This document shows positions 55,312-64,000 of a stretch of DNA of 64,000 bases, in pieces. Numbering within the stretch: position 1 is the stretch's first letter; every line of letters begins with the position of its first letter. A program made the translations under genes and the position numbers. Source of the DNA: Sphingomonas sp. OK281 (GTDB taxonomy: Bacteria > Pseudomonadota > Alphaproteobacteria > Sphingomonadales > Sphingomonadaceae); contig NZ_FOVZ01000001.1 of the NCBI RefSeq assembly GCF_900115295.1, positions 744,001 to 808,000 on the forward strand, in the 5' to 3' direction. Below the pieces are notes generated by a model. It was not told where the DNA came from, ran no database searches, and saw only the letters and a program-made list of their open reading frames with translations.

Positions 55312-57230
55312 TTCGAGACCCGCAGCATCGCGACCTGGTTGGCGATCGTCTTGAACGCGGTCTGCAAGGCGGCGTTGTCGCTGGCGAAATAGGCCTGGCC
55401 GGGCGATGCGCAGGCAGAAAGCTGCGAGGTCAGCGTCTGCCCGAAGCCGACGACGAAGACCCGGATGTTGCGCGCTTTTGCCGCGGCGCATTCGGCGAGG
55501 AACCGGGCGTTGTGATCGTCCAGCTGCTCCGTCGAATCACCGCCGGTTACGCGCTTGTCGTAGCGCTCGATGCCGTACATCCCGTACAGTTCGTAGTTCG
55601 GCGACATGTCGCCGTCGGTCATGAACACGATGTAGCGGTTGGGCACCGCTCGACCGGGCCAAGGTGCGGTATCGGCGGCGAAGATGCCGGTCGGCGAGAT
55701 CATCCGGGTTCCCCAGATCATCCCGGTGTCATGATAGGTACCGCCCTGCGCCTTGAAGTCGTCCGCGTTGACATAGTCGTCGACATCGTCGCGCGTGAGC
55801 TTCTTCAGACGCTGCGCCCGCTTGCCGCACGATACGTAGCCCGTTGAGATATTCTTGTTCCACGCGGGGTTCGGGTTCGCGATCATGTTCGTATAGGACG
55901 TCGTCTGCTGATCGGTCGATTTCACGTAATAGTCGCCGTAAGGCGTCGTGCTGTCGCCCGAATACTGGACACCGGTGTTTACCGCGGTCGTGCCGGTGCC
56001 CCGGTAATAGATCACATCGGGCCACATCGGCCGCCACCGCGTGTCGTCGTTGGTTGGCACCAGATCGGGATCGAGATCCGCCGGCAGGTTGCTCTGGTCG
56101 AACGTCGACGCCCCCTGGTTGGTGTTTCGTTCCTCGATGCAGCCCTGCCAAACCGATGTGGTTCCGGTGATCTTGCTCGGATCCGGGACCGGCACGCCGG
56201 TGATGAACTTGCTGACGTCGTAGTTGACCTGCGTATAGTACCAGTTGGGTTTGACCGGCTGGGAGGTGACAACGCAGGTCCCGATGTTGAGAAGGCCACT
56301 CCACGAGACTGTCGCGACGCTGGCGAGGCCGTTTGTCGGATAGCCGCTCGCCGGAGTTCGCTTGGCGTAACTGTTGCAGGTCTCGAGAGAAACAAGGTAA
56401 TATGTTTTCTTGACGGAGTCGCCGGTGTTGACGTCGCCCGTTAACCGGCGGCTTTCATAGTTCCAGTTCTTCACCAGATAGTCCGACGACAGTTCCTTCA
56501 CCGCGTACCCGGCGTTGACCGTCGACGTGTAGGTGACGAACCCATAGCGGATGTTGGTGGTAGGATCGACGTTGCCCGCCAGCGTATCGTAGAAATTGAG
56601 CACCGCGCTGCGAAGGCCGGACAGCTTCGAACCGGTCTTTTCCACGGTGTAATAGTTGACGTTGCCGTCCTGCGTGTAGGTCGCGACCGGCTGGCTGCAC
56701 CCGGCCGTTCCATCGGCCGTGGTACACGCCATCGACCCCGTGGTATCCAGCACGAACATGATGTCCGCATCCGCGACGTCGTACCGCGCTTCGCATTTCA
56801 CGCTCAGCGTCACGTCGCCGGCGCCGAACATCTTCATGATCGTCATCGGCACCTGGGAACTCGCCGCGCCCGCGACCTGCTGGTCCGTGGTCTTGGTCGG
56901 CGTGAACACCGCGGTCTTCGTCCCCATCCAGCCGAGCCGGAAGTTGTTCTTGAAAAACGCATTTGCTTGAGCCGTGGCCGTCGCATCGAGCGCGGTGCCG
57001 TCGGTGCTGGTCATGAACTTGCGCCCGGCAAGCGCCCCCGCGTCGCACGCCTGCTGAAGGCGGACCTTGACCACGTACAGCCGCGCGGCGTCGATCGCCG
57101 ACCCTGCGAGCGCGGCGAGCGGTATCATCGCCGCCGCCATGATCGCGATCGTATTGCCGCGAACGTCGCGCCGCAAACGTCCGAGGACGGTTTCCGACTT
57201 TCCGGTGCGCAGGCCGTACGTGATGGTCAT
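55308..57230 (-). CDS. TadG-like protein with von Willebrand factor A domain
   Basis: A 640-residue envelope protein. The N-terminal membrane segment RGNTIAIMAAAMIPLAAL (about 25-45) is of the Flp/TadG kind. A vWA-like domain begins with the MIDAS sequence DTTGSM at 162-167 after FVLD. Cysteines are frequent in the middle region, and the C-terminal part RNIRVFVVGFGQTL contains the rest of the vWA fold. Expected to be a surface or pilus-associated adhesion factor. First gene of the three-gene set on the minus strand. Confidence 0.85.
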   Translation of the reverse strand: MTITYGLRTGKSETVLGRLRRDVRGNTIAIMAAAMIPLAALAGSAIDAARLYVVKVRLQQACDAGALAGRKFMTSTDGTALDATATAQANAFFKNNFRLGWMGTKTAVFTPTKTTDQQVAGAASSQVPMTIMKMFGAGDVTLSVKCEARYDVADADIMFVLDTTGSMACTTADGTAGCSQPVATYTQDGNVNYYTVEKTGSKLSGLRSAVLNFYDTLAGNVDPTTNIRYGFVTYTSTVNAGYAVKELSSDYLVKNWNYESRRLTGDVNTGDSVKKTYYLVSLETCNSYAKRTPASGYPTNGLASVATVSWSGLLNIGTCVVTSQPVKPNWYYTQVNYDVSKFITGVPVPDPSKITGTTSVWQGCIEERNTNQGASTFDQSNLPADLDPDLVPTNDDTRWRPMWPDVIYYRGTGTTAVNTGVQYSGDSTTPYGDYYVKSTDQQTTSYTNMIANPNPAWNKNISTGYVSCGKRAQRLKKLTRDDVDDYVNADDFKAQGGTYHDTGMIWGTRMISPTGIFAADTAPWPGRAVPNRYIVFMTDGDMSPNYELYGMYGIERYDKRVTGGDSTEQLDDHNARFLAECAAAKARNIRVFVVGFGQTLTSQLSACASPGQAYFASDNAALQTAFKTIANQVAMLRVSK

Positions 57231-57361
57231 GACTGTTCCGACAGAATCCTAGCGATCGCGCCGTCAATTGCGGTACGACCCTGTAAGCCCGGCTCAAGGG
57301 ATATGGTTAAGCGCAGCGTAATCATCTGTTCGCCGACGGCCGCTGCCGGTATGCGCGGGGA

Positions 57362-58012
57362 ATGACCTCGGATGATCCCTTGCGTGCGTTGGCGATAGGC
57401 TATGCGCCGACACCGGCACGGGCTGCGCTCGCATCCCTTTTCGCGCTGGACGACAAACTCTCGGGCATCCTGCAGACGACGCGCGAACCGTTGGTCGGCC
57501 AGATGCGGCTGACATGGTGGTACGAGGCACTGGCGCGACTGGATACCGCAACTCCGCCAGCCGAGCCCGTCCTGCGCGACCTTCACGCCACGGTCCTGCC
57601 GGCCGGCGTGTCCGGCGCCCGGTTGGCAGGGCTGACCGACGGCTGGGACGTCCTGCTCGAACCGAGCCTCGACACGGCGGCGATCGACCGGTTCGCCGCG
57701 CAGCGTGGTCGGCAACTCTTCGACATGGCCGGCACGGTGCTGACCGTCGCGGATGATCGCATCGGCCTTGCGGGCGAAGGATGGGCGCTCGCGGACTTGT
57801 CCTTGCGCCTGAGCGATCCAGCAGAACGCGCGGTGGCGCGATCGTCCGCGGTCGCGCGCCTCGATCGTGCGCTAAGAGGTCGCTGGCCACGCGACGCGCG
57901 CGCGCTGGGCGCAATGGCGTTGTCGGCACGGTTCGAGATGTCCGCTATAGTGCGCCCAAGCGCGTCGAAGCGGGTCGGGCGGTTGGCTTGGCACAGACTG
58001 ACCGGATACTGA
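57362..58012 (+). CDS. Squalene/phytoene synthase-like protein
   Basis: A 216-residue protein with the all-helical pattern of the squalene/phytoene synthase superfamily, including LTWWYEALARLD and FAAQRGRQLFDMAGTVL. The two DxxxD prenyl-diphosphate motifs of active synthases are not clear, so this may be a non-catalytic or divergent member. The start ATG 57362 is preceded by GCGGGG. No carotenoid or hopanoid genes are adjacent. Confidence 0.65.
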   Translation: MTSDDPLRALAIGYAPTPARAALASLFALDDKLSGILQTTREPLVGQMRLTWWYEALARLDTATPPAEPVLRDLHATVLPAGVSGARLAGLTDGWDVLLEPSLDTAAIDRFAAQRGRQLFDMAGTVLTVADDRIGLAGEGWALADLSLRLSDPAERAVARSSAVARLDRALRGRWPRDARALGAMALSARFEMSAIVRPSASKRVGRLAWHRLTGY

Positions 58013-58077
58013 CCAATCGGATGGGGATCGCCGCGTACAGCGCCTAGCGTGCCGAGTGGGCAGTGGGGGCAGCGGCG

Positions 58078-58548
58078 ATGTGGCGGTATCTGGCAGGCGG
58101 GACCGCGGTGATCGCGTTGATCGTCGCGGGGTTCATGATTTTCAACGGGGATGCGCGGCCAAGACCGCTGTTGCCCCCGCAACCGGTAACGCAAGCCGGC
58201 GGCGCGCCGGTCGCGAGCGATCCGCTACCCGAGACCGCCCCCGAAGCTACGGAAAAGACTCGCGAACAGAAGCGCTTCGATCGCTACGACAAGGATCGCG
58301 ACGCAAAGATCACGCGCGAGGAATATCTGGTCCAGCGGCGCAAGGCCTACGCCCGGCTCGACGTCGACGGCGACGGCAAGCTGTCGTTCGACGAATGGGC
58401 GGTGAAGGCGACGACCAAGTTCGCGGACGCCGACCGTGACAAATCCGGCGCGATGACCGCACCCGAATTTGCCACGACCGCGGTCAAGCGGAAGGGGCCA
58501 GCTCGGGTGAATTGTCCACCGGTTCAGGCTCCTGCCGAGGAGAGTTGA
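58078..58548 (+). CDS. EF-hand domain protein, membrane-anchored
   Basis: A 156-residue protein with an N-terminal hydrophobic segment (about 3-23) and then three EF-hand-like loops: [24 protein letters not shown] and [12 protein letters not shown], the middle one being canonical. Calcium binding in the periplasm is likely. ATG at 58078 is preferred over an upstream GTG because the anchor then starts near the N-terminus. The 3' end overlaps the convergent trmFO by 65 bases. Confidence 0.83.
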   Translation: MWRYLAGGTAVIALIVAGFMIFNGDARPRPLLPPQPVTQAGGAPVASDPLPETAPEATEKTREQKRFDRYDKDRDAKITREEYLVQRRKAYARLDVDGDGKLSFDEWAVKATTKFADADRDKSGAMTAPEFATTAVKRKGPARVNCPPVQAPAEES

Positions 58549-59851
58549 GCCACTGTGTGAGCGCCGCGCGACCGCGATCGGTGTACATCCGCTTGCGATC
58601 GGTCTTCTTCGTCCGGCCGGGGATCGGCGGGAACAGCCCGAAATTGACGTTCATCGGCTGATACGTCTCGACCTCGGCACCGCCGGTGATGTGGCCGAGC
58701 AGCGCACCGAGCGCCGTCGCATAGGGCGGCGGCGTCAGCGTCTTGCCGGTGAGTTCGGCCGCGGCGAACAGCCCGGCGAGCATGCCGATCCCGCAACTCT
58801 CGATGTAGCCCTCGCAGCCGGTGATCTGGCCGGCGAAGCGGATGTTGGGGCGCGACTTCAGTCGCAGCGTCTCGTCGAGCAGTTCGGGCGAGCGAATGAA
58901 GGTGTTGCGGTGCAGCCCGCCCAGCCGCGCGAACTCGGCGTTCTCGAGACCCGGAATCGTCCGGAACAGCCGGACCTGGTCGGCGTGCTTCATCTTGGTT
59001 TGGAAGCCGACGATGTTCCACAGCGTGCCCTGCGCATTGTCCTGCCGAAGCTGGACGACCGCGTGCGGCCAGCGCCCGGTCTTCGGGTTGTCGAGCCCGA
59101 CCGGCTTCATCGGCCCGTAGCGCAGCGTGTCGACGCCGCGCTCGGCCATCACCTCGATCGGCATGCAGCCGTCGAAATAGGGCGTGTCCTTCTCCCACTC
59201 CTTGAACGGGGTCTTCTCGCCATCGATCAGGCCCTGGTGGAAGGCGAGATACTGGTCCTTGTCCATCGGGCAGTTGATGTAGTCCTTGCCCTCGCCCTTG
59301 TCCCAGCGCGACGCGAACCACGCGGTGTCCATGTCGATTGAGTCGCGGTGGACGATCGGAGCGAGTGCGTCGAAAAAGGCGAGTGCCTCACGGCCGGTCT
59401 CGGCGCCGATGCCGGCGGCAAGTGAGGCGGCAGTCAGCGGGCCAGTGGCGATGATCGTCGGGCCGTCCGGCAATGCGTCGATGCGTTCGCGGACGAGCGT
59501 GATGTTCGGATGCTGGTCGATCGCCTCAGTCACGCTGTTCGAGAAGTTGTCGCGGTCGACCGCGAGCGCGGAGCCGGCCGGGACGCGGTGGATGTCCGCC
59601 TGCCGCATGATCAGCGAGCCGAGCGTGCGCAGTTCCTGGTGGAGCAGGCCGACCGCGTTGCTTTCCGCATCGTCCGAGCGGAAGCTGTTCGAGCAGACGA
59701 GTTCGGCGAGGCCGTCGGTCTGGTGGGCGGGGGTCTCTTCACCGCTGCCGCGCATTTCGGAGAGGCGCACCTTGAGGCCGGCTTCGGCGAGTTGCCAGGC
59801 GGCTTCGGAACCGGCGAGGCCGCCGCCGATGACATGGATATCGTGGGTCAT
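58484..59851 (-). CDS. trmFO: Methylenetetrahydrofolate-tRNA-(uracil-5-)-methyltransferase
   Basis: Folate- and FAD-dependent methylation of U54 in tRNA (ribothymidine). ATG at 59851 gives [20 protein letters not shown] (FAD motif) at once; the longer frame adds no similarity. The 455-residue protein has [21 protein letters not shown], the FAD/substrate regions [15 protein letters not shown] and [20 protein letters not shown], and a C-terminal [19 protein letters not shown]. It overlaps the convergent EF-hand gene. Confidence 0.95.
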   Translation of the reverse strand: MTHDIHVIGGGLAGSEAAWQLAEAGLKVRLSEMRGSGEETPAHQTDGLAELVCSNSFRSDDAESNAVGLLHQELRTLGSLIMRQADIHRVPAGSALAVDRDNFSNSVTEAIDQHPNITLVRERIDALPDGPTIIATGPLTAASLAAGIGAETGREALAFFDALAPIVHRDSIDMDTAWFASRWDKGEGKDYINCPMDKDQYLAFHQGLIDGEKTPFKEWEKDTPYFDGCMPIEVMAERGVDTLRYGPMKPVGLDNPKTGRWPHAVVQLRQDNAQGTLWNIVGFQTKMKHADQVRLFRTIPGLENAEFARLGGLHRNTFIRSPELLDETLRLKSRPNIRFAGQITGCEGYIESCGIGMLAGLFAAAELTGKTLTPPPYATALGALLGHITGGAEVETYQPMNVNFGLFPPIPGRTKKTDRKRMYTDRGRAALTQWLNSPRQEPEPVDNSPELAPSA

Positions 59852-59924
59852 TCCGGTCAGATAGCGCGGGACGCCCTTCGTGTCAGCGGTTGTCGTGTCG
59901 GCGGTGCAATCCCACTTCGTTCTC

Positions 59925-60368
59925 ATGACCAACCCCACAAAAATCTTCACGATCGGCTATGAGGCGACGACGATGGCCGATTTCCTGGCGGCGTTGAACG
60001 CGGCGGGGGTAGCGCGCGTGATCGACGTCCGCGCACTCCCGCTGTCGCGGCGGCCGGGGTTCTCGAAGACCTCGCTCGCCGCGGCGTTGCGCGAGGTCGA
60101 GATCGATTACGTGCATCTTAAGGCGCTCGGGACACCAAAGCGCGGACGCGACGCGGCGAAGAAGGGTGACGTCGCGACGCTGACCGCGGTGTATGACGAG
60201 CAACTGAAGCTTCCGGAGGCGCAGGCGGCGGCGGCGATCATGCTCGGGCTGGCAGCGGAGAAGCCGAGCGCGCTGCTCTGCTATGAGCGGGACCCGTGTC
60301 ACTGCCACCGAACCTTGCTGTTGCAGGCAGTGGGCGAGGGCACCGAGGTCGTGGATCTGTTCACATAA
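59925..60368 (+). CDS. DUF488 family protein
   Basis: A 147-residue cytosolic protein of a widespread uncharacterised family, with the N-terminal [14 protein letters not shown], the [15 protein letters not shown] signature, and the Cys/His motif [12 protein letters not shown] near residue 125, which could bind a metal or act as a nucleophile. ATG at 59925 begins just before the conserved part. Function unknown. Confidence 0.87.
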   Translation: MTNPTKIFTIGYEATTMADFLAALNAAGVARVIDVRALPLSRRPGFSKTSLAAALREVEIDYVHLKALGTPKRGRDAAKKGDVATLTAVYDEQLKLPEAQAAAAIMLGLAAEKPSALLCYERDPCHCHRTLLLQAVGEGTEVVDLFT

Positions 60369-60409
60369 CGGGCTGATCAGCGTCCCGAGGCGAGGTCGCC
60401 CAATCCACT

Positions 60410-60507
60410 CCGTCACCTTGGGCTTGTTCCGGGGTCCACGGTCCTGGGCGATTAAACGCCGCAGATGACGCGGAGCCGTGGATGCCGGAACAAGCCCGGC
60501 ATGACGG
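60410..60507. repeat. Intergenic inverted repeat, family D
   Basis: 'ccgtcaccttgggcttgttc' with cggggtccacgg on the left matches ccgtggatgccggaacaagc with ccggcatgacgg on the right, with about 30 bases between. One copy in the window; the ends resemble family C (ccgtca...tgacgg). Confidence 0.8.
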
Positions 60508-60589
60508 AGGTGTGTAGGTCGCGTTCCCCATCCGCACGGCATGTTGCAATGCAGCACCCGCTCCGCTAACGAACCCTTACTCGCCCTGG

Positions 60590-60644
60590 ACCCGGTGCAA
60601 TTCCGGGTGGCTATTCCGGCCGCCGATCCGCCGGACAACGCACC
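60590..60644 (+). promoter_or_regulatory. Candidate structured RNA leader of sulP
   Basis: Two hairpins can form: acccgg (60590-60595) with ccgggt (60603-60608), and tccggc (60615-60620) with gccgga (60630-60635). Bases ggtgc (60594-60598) in and next to the first loop can pair with gcacc (60640-60644), as in a pseudoknot. Location directly before a sulfate transporter and cysDN makes a sulfur- or SAM-related cis-regulator possible. Literature describes RNA motifs upstream of SulP genes in alphaproteobacteria (sul1); I cannot confirm a match. Confidence 0.4.
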
Positions 60645-60708
60645 GACGCCTGAGAAACGAACCGCCCGCGCAACCGCCGCGGTTCTTGCGTCCTATGCGG
60701 ATACACCC

Positions 60709-62187
60709 ATGACATCATCTTCCCGTTACCGAGCCGAATGGTTCAGCGGCCCGACGGCTGCGCGTCGCGACGTTCTCGCCGGCATGGTCGGCACCTTCGC
60801 GTTGATCCCCGAGGTCATCGCGTTCTCGTTCGTCGCCGGCATCGATCCCGAAGTCGGCCTGTTCGCCTCGTTCGTGATCGGCATCGTCATCGCGTTCGCC
60901 GGCGGCCGCCCCGCGATGATCTCCGGCGCGGCCGGTTCGGTCGCGCTGGTCGCTGCCGCACTCGTCCACGCGCACGGCCTGCAATATCTGCTCGTCGCGA
61001 CGATGCTCGCGGGCGTACTGCAGATCGCGTTCGGGCTCGCCAAGCTCGACGTGCTGATGCGGTTCGTCTCGAAGTCGGTTCATGCCGGGTTCGTCAACGC
61101 GCTCGCGATCCTGATCTTCTCGGCGCAGGTGCCGCAGATGGTCGGCGTCAGCTGGCAGGCCTATGCGATGATCGCTGGCGGCCTCGCGATCATCTATCTC
61201 GTGCCGCGGATTTCCAGCGCGATCCCGTCGCCGCTGATCTGCATCGTCGTCCTCACCGCGATCGCGATGTGGTTCCCGATGCCGCTGAAGACGGTCGGTG
61301 ATCTCGGTCGCCTGCCGGACTCGCTCCCCTCGTTCGGGTTGCCGGACGTTCCCCTGACCTGGGATACGCTGCGGATCGTCGCCCCCTATGCGTTCGCGAT
61401 GGCTGCTGTCGGCCTGCTCGAATCGATGATGACCGCCAGCGTGGTCGACGAACTGACCGAGACGACCAGCTCGAAGGCGCGCGAATGCACCGGGCTTGGG
61501 CTGGCCAACATCGCCGCGGGCGCGTTCGGCGGGATCGCCGGGTGCGGGATGATCGGCCAGACCGTCGGCAACGTCCGCTATGGCGGCACCGGCCGGCTTT
61601 CGACGCTTGTAGCAGGCGTGTTCCTGCTGATCGTCATGGTGCCGCTACGCCCGTGGGTCGCGCAGGTGCCGGTCGCGGCGCTGGTCGCGATCATGATCAT
61701 GGTGTCGATCAGCACCTTCTCCTGGAGCTCGCTTCGAGACCTCGCGCGGCACCCGAAGATGTCGAGCGTGGTGATGGTCGCGACCGTCGTCGTCACCGTC
61801 GCGACGCACGACCTGTCGCTCGGCGTCGGGGTCGGCGTGCTGCTCAGCGGCGTGTTCTTCGCCTGGAAAGTCACCCGGATGATGGACGTCGCGATCGATC
61901 ACGACGTGGCAAGCGACACGCGTATCTACCGGGTAAGCGGGCAGATCTTCTTCGCCAGCGCCGACATCTTCGCCGATCGCTTCGACCTGCGCGAAAGCGC
62001 GCGCGCCGTTCGGATCGACCTGACCAACGCGCATCTCTGGGACGTCACCGCGGTCGGCGCACTCGAAACCGTCGTCGATAAACTCCGCCGCCACGGGCGC
62101 GAGGTCGAGGTGATCGGGCTCAACACCGCAAGCGCGACGCTGGTCGATCGCCATGCGCCGCTGATGCTGGATCCAATCGGAGGCTAG
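60709..62187 (+). CDS. SulP family anion (sulfate) transporter with STAS domain
   Basis: A 492-residue inner-membrane transporter with about ten or more hydrophobic helices and a C-terminal cytosolic STAS domain (about 400-490; [36 protein letters not shown]). N-terminal [19 protein letters not shown] and the [19 protein letters not shown] motif are typical of SulP. ATG at 60709 is chosen at the start of the conserved region. It precedes cysD and so probably feeds sulfate assimilation. Confidence 0.92.
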   Translation: MTSSSRYRAEWFSGPTAARRDVLAGMVGTFALIPEVIAFSFVAGIDPEVGLFASFVIGIVIAFAGGRPAMISGAAGSVALVAAALVHAHGLQYLLVATMLAGVLQIAFGLAKLDVLMRFVSKSVHAGFVNALAILIFSAQVPQMVGVSWQAYAMIAGGLAIIYLVPRISSAIPSPLICIVVLTAIAMWFPMPLKTVGDLGRLPDSLPSFGLPDVPLTWDTLRIVAPYAFAMAAVGLLESMMTASVVDELTETTSSKARECTGLGLANIAAGAFGGIAGCGMIGQTVGNVRYGGTGRLSTLVAGVFLLIVMVPLRPWVAQVPVAALVAIMIMVSISTFSWSSLRDLARHPKMSSVVMVATVVVTVATHDLSLGVGVGVLLSGVFFAWKVTRMMDVAIDHDVASDTRIYRVSGQIFFASADIFADRFDLRESARAVRIDLTNAHLWDVTAVGALETVVDKLRRHGREVEVIGLNTASATLVDRHAPLMLDPIGG

Positions 62188-62257
62188 TGCTCGATCTTTG
62201 GGGCGGGCGAGAAATACGATGCTGTACGGGCCGCCCCGACGTCCTACTTCGAGGGGG

Positions 62258-63184
62258 ATGACGAAACTTCCAGATACCGGCCCCGTGTCGCTCACGCATC
62301 TCCAGCGGCTCGAGGCGGAGAGCATTCATATTTTGCGCGAGGTGGTGGCCGAGTGCGAGCGCCCGGTGATGCTCTACAGCGTCGGCAAGGACTCCGCGGT
62401 GATGCTGCATCTCGCGCGGAAGGCCTTTTACCCGTCACCGCCGCCATTCCCGCTGCTGCATGTCGATACGACGTGGAAGTTCAAGGCGATGTACGACCTG
62501 CGCGATCGGATGGCGGCGGAGAGCGGGATGGAACTGCTCGTCTACAAGAACCCCGAGGCCGAAGCGCGCGGGATTAATCCGTTCGACCACGGCGCACTCC
62601 ACACCGATATGTGGAAGACTGAGGGACTCAAGCAGGCGCTAGACCTGCACGGGTTCGACGCGGCGTTCGGCGGTGCCCGGCGCGACGAGGAAAAGAGCCG
62701 TGCGAAGGAGCGCGTCTTCTCGTTTCGTGCGGCAAATCACCGCTGGGATCCCAAGCAGCAGCGCCCCGAGCTCTGGAACCTCTACAACGCGCGGAAGGCG
62801 AAGGGCGAAAGCATCCGCGTCTTCCCGATCTCGAACTGGACCGAGCTCGACGTCTGGCAATATATCCAGCTCGAGGACATTCCGATCGTCCCGCTCTATT
62901 TCGCCGCACCGCGCCCGACCGTCGAGCGCGACGGGATGCTGCTGATGGTCGACGACGATCGCTTCCGTTTGGAACCCGGCGAGGTGCCGGTCGAGCGCTC
63001 GATCCGCTTCCGCACGCTCGGCTGCTACCCGTTGACGGGTGCGGTCGAGAGTGACGCCGACAATCTATCCGCCGTGATCCAGGAGATGCTGCTGACCACC
63101 ACCAGCGAACGCCAGGGCCGCGCGATCGACCGCGAAGCGGGCTCGGCGAGCATGGAGAAGAAGAAGCAGGAGGGCTATTTCTGA
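62258..63184 (+). CDS. cysD: Sulfate adenylyltransferase, small subunit
   Basis: ATP sulfurylase subunit making adenosine 5'-phosphosulfate. The 308-residue protein has the PP-loop [19 protein letters not shown], the [18 protein letters not shown] region, [20 protein letters not shown], and [18 protein letters not shown] at 62258 has GAGGGGG just upstream. It overlaps cysN by one base. Confidence 0.96.
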   Translation: MTKLPDTGPVSLTHLQRLEAESIHILREVVAECERPVMLYSVGKDSAVMLHLARKAFYPSPPPFPLLHVDTTWKFKAMYDLRDRMAAESGMELLVYKNPEAEARGINPFDHGALHTDMWKTEGLKQALDLHGFDAAFGGARRDEEKSRAKERVFSFRAANHRWDPKQQRPELWNLYNARKAKGESIRVFPISNWTELDVWQYIQLEDIPIVPLYFAAPRPTVERDGMLLMVDDDRFRLEPGEVPVERSIRFRTLGCYPLTGAVESDADNLSAVIQEMLLTTTSERQGRAIDREAGSASMEKKKQEGYF

Positions 63185-64000
63185 TGGCTACGCGCACGCA
63201 GGAGTCCGCCTATCAGGTGCAGGACATCATCGCCGAGGACATCGACGCCTATCTGCTTCAGCACCAGCACAAGAGCCTGTTGCGGTTCATCACCTGCGGG
63301 TCGGTCGACGACGGAAAGTCGACGCTTATCGGGCGCTTGCTCTACGATTCTAAGATGATCTTCGAGGATCAGCTCGCCGCTTTGGAGAGCGATTCGAAGA
63401 AGGTCGGCACGCAAGGCCAGGAGATCGACTTCGCGCTGCTGGTCGACGGGCTCGCTGCCGAGCGCGAGCAGGGCATCACGATCGACGTCGCCTATCGCTA
63501 TTTCTCGACCGAGAAGCGCAAGTTCATCGTCGCGGATACCCCGGGGCACGAGCAATATACGCGCAACATGATCACCGGCGCGTCGACCGCCGATCTCGCC
63601 GTGATCCTGGTGGATGCGCGCAAGGGTATCCTCACGCAAACCAAGCGGCACAGCTATCTCGCGCATCTGATCGGCATCCGGCACCTCGTGCTCGCGGTCA
63701 ACAAGATGGACCTCGTCGGCTACGATCAAGCCACCTACGACCGGATCGTCGCGGACTATGCGACGTTCGCGGACTCGATCGGGATCGCCGGCTTCACGCC
63801 AATGCCGATCTCGGGGTTCAAGGGCGACAACATTACGAGTTCGAGCGCCAACACGTCCTGGTATGACGGGCCGACGCTGATCGACCATCTCGACACGGTG
63901 ACGCTCGACGTCAGTGAGGATCAGGCCGGCCCGTTCCGGATGCCGGTGCAGTGGGTCAACCGGCCGAACCTCGATTTCCGCGGGTTTTCCGGGCTGGTCG
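63184..64000 (+). CDS. cysN: Sulfate adenylyltransferase large subunit (CysN or CysNC), 3'-truncated
   Basis: The GTPase subunit of ATP sulfurylase. About 272 residues are visible before the window end. G1 [14 protein letters not shown], the switch regions [19 protein letters not shown]3 [12 protein letters not shown] and G4 NKMDL are all intact. Whether it is fused to an APS kinase domain (CysC), as is common in this group, cannot be seen here. Confidence 0.95.
   Translation, partial: MATRTQESAYQVQDIIAEDIDAYLLQHQHKSLLRFITCGSVDDGKSTLIGRLLYDSKMIFEDQLAALESDSKKVGTQGQEIDFALLVDGLAAEREQGITIDVAYRYFSTEKRKFIVADTPGHEQYTRNMITGASTADLAVILVDARKGILTQTKRHSYLAHLIGIRHLVLAVNKMDLVGYDQATYDRIVADYATFADSIGIAGFTPMPISGFKGDNITSSSANTSWYDGPTLIDHLDTVTLDVSEDQAGPFRMPVQWVNRPNLDFRGFSGLV

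Larger units (their letters stand above)
60369..60708. other. 340-base leader region of the sulP gene
   Basis: The left third holds the family D repeat (60410-60507). From 60550 onward is a region of possible RNA structure (60590-60644, listed separately) and then the 60 bases before the SulP start, which have no clear ribosome-binding site. Confidence 0.6.

Noticed and set aside
60695..60712. A five-codon ORF ending at the sulP start
   Set aside because: Too short and without a Shine-Dalgarno; no Cys codons that would suggest a sulfur attenuator peptide.

Overview
The window is a GC-rich, densely coded chromosomal segment. It most likely comes from an alphaproteobacterium of the Sphingomonas group. 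The indications are paired TonB-dependent receptors, a pyruvate dehydrogenase E1-beta subunit with a fused lipoyl domain, a cobalamin cluster limited to late steps, a SulP-cysDN sulfate locus, and many short intergenic palindromic elements. The assignment rests on gene content and style, not on a marker-gene comparison. I see no rRNA or tRNA genes, no CRISPR array, and no phage or insertion-sequence genes. It reads as core chromosome with some accessory islands.

Layout, left to right. The 3' part of lepA is at the edge (1-1554). A TonB-dependent receptor (2105-4414) is followed by a three-domain GH18-like/CE4/GT2 envelope polysaccharide protein (4729-8097) and a compact molybdate transporter, modABC (8280-10329). 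htpG lies on the minus strand and carries a 15-bp tandem repeat. Next comes a set of a Tat-type flavin amine oxidase, a TonB-dependent receptor and an exported RidA-like protein (12872-17937). A tight operon follows with DUF4126, a disulfide oxidoreductase, a cNMP-binding/thioredoxin-reductase-like fusion and a UBP-type zinc finger (18106-21921). A cyclophilin with an apparent frameshift (22299-22989) and an FAD dehydrogenase come next.

The cobalamin region (25019-32851) covers adenosylation and nucleotide-loop assembly: cobO, then a B12 riboswitch leading DUF1636-cobT-cobC-cobS, then cobQ-cbiB-cobD on the other strand, and cobU. No corrin-ring genes are present here, so the locus fits completion or salvage of imported corrinoids. 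A Crp/Fnr regulator, astA with an M20 hydrolase, a DUF481 outer-membrane protein, a Nudix RNA pyrophosphohydrolase, an HDAC-like deacetylase, a photolyase and a CFA-type methyltransferase follow.

The right third holds an SDR and purF, hisI, a lipoprotein, a MerR regulator with an acyl-CoA dehydrogenase, an operon of an MFS transporter, cysK and a SleB-type hydrolase, pdhA-pdhB, three Tad-type pseudopilin/vWA genes, a squalene/phytoene synthase-like protein, an EF-hand protein, trmFO and DUF488. It ends with a SulP transporter behind a structured leader and cysD-cysN, which is cut by the window end.

At least five families of intergenic inverted repeats occur, several of them in more than one copy. 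The most interesting leads are the predicted periplasmic amine oxidase/RidA pair, the redox operon ending in a ubiquitin-hydrolase-type zinc finger with a reductase domain lacking its active-site cysteines, and the possible pseudoknotted RNA upstream of sulP.
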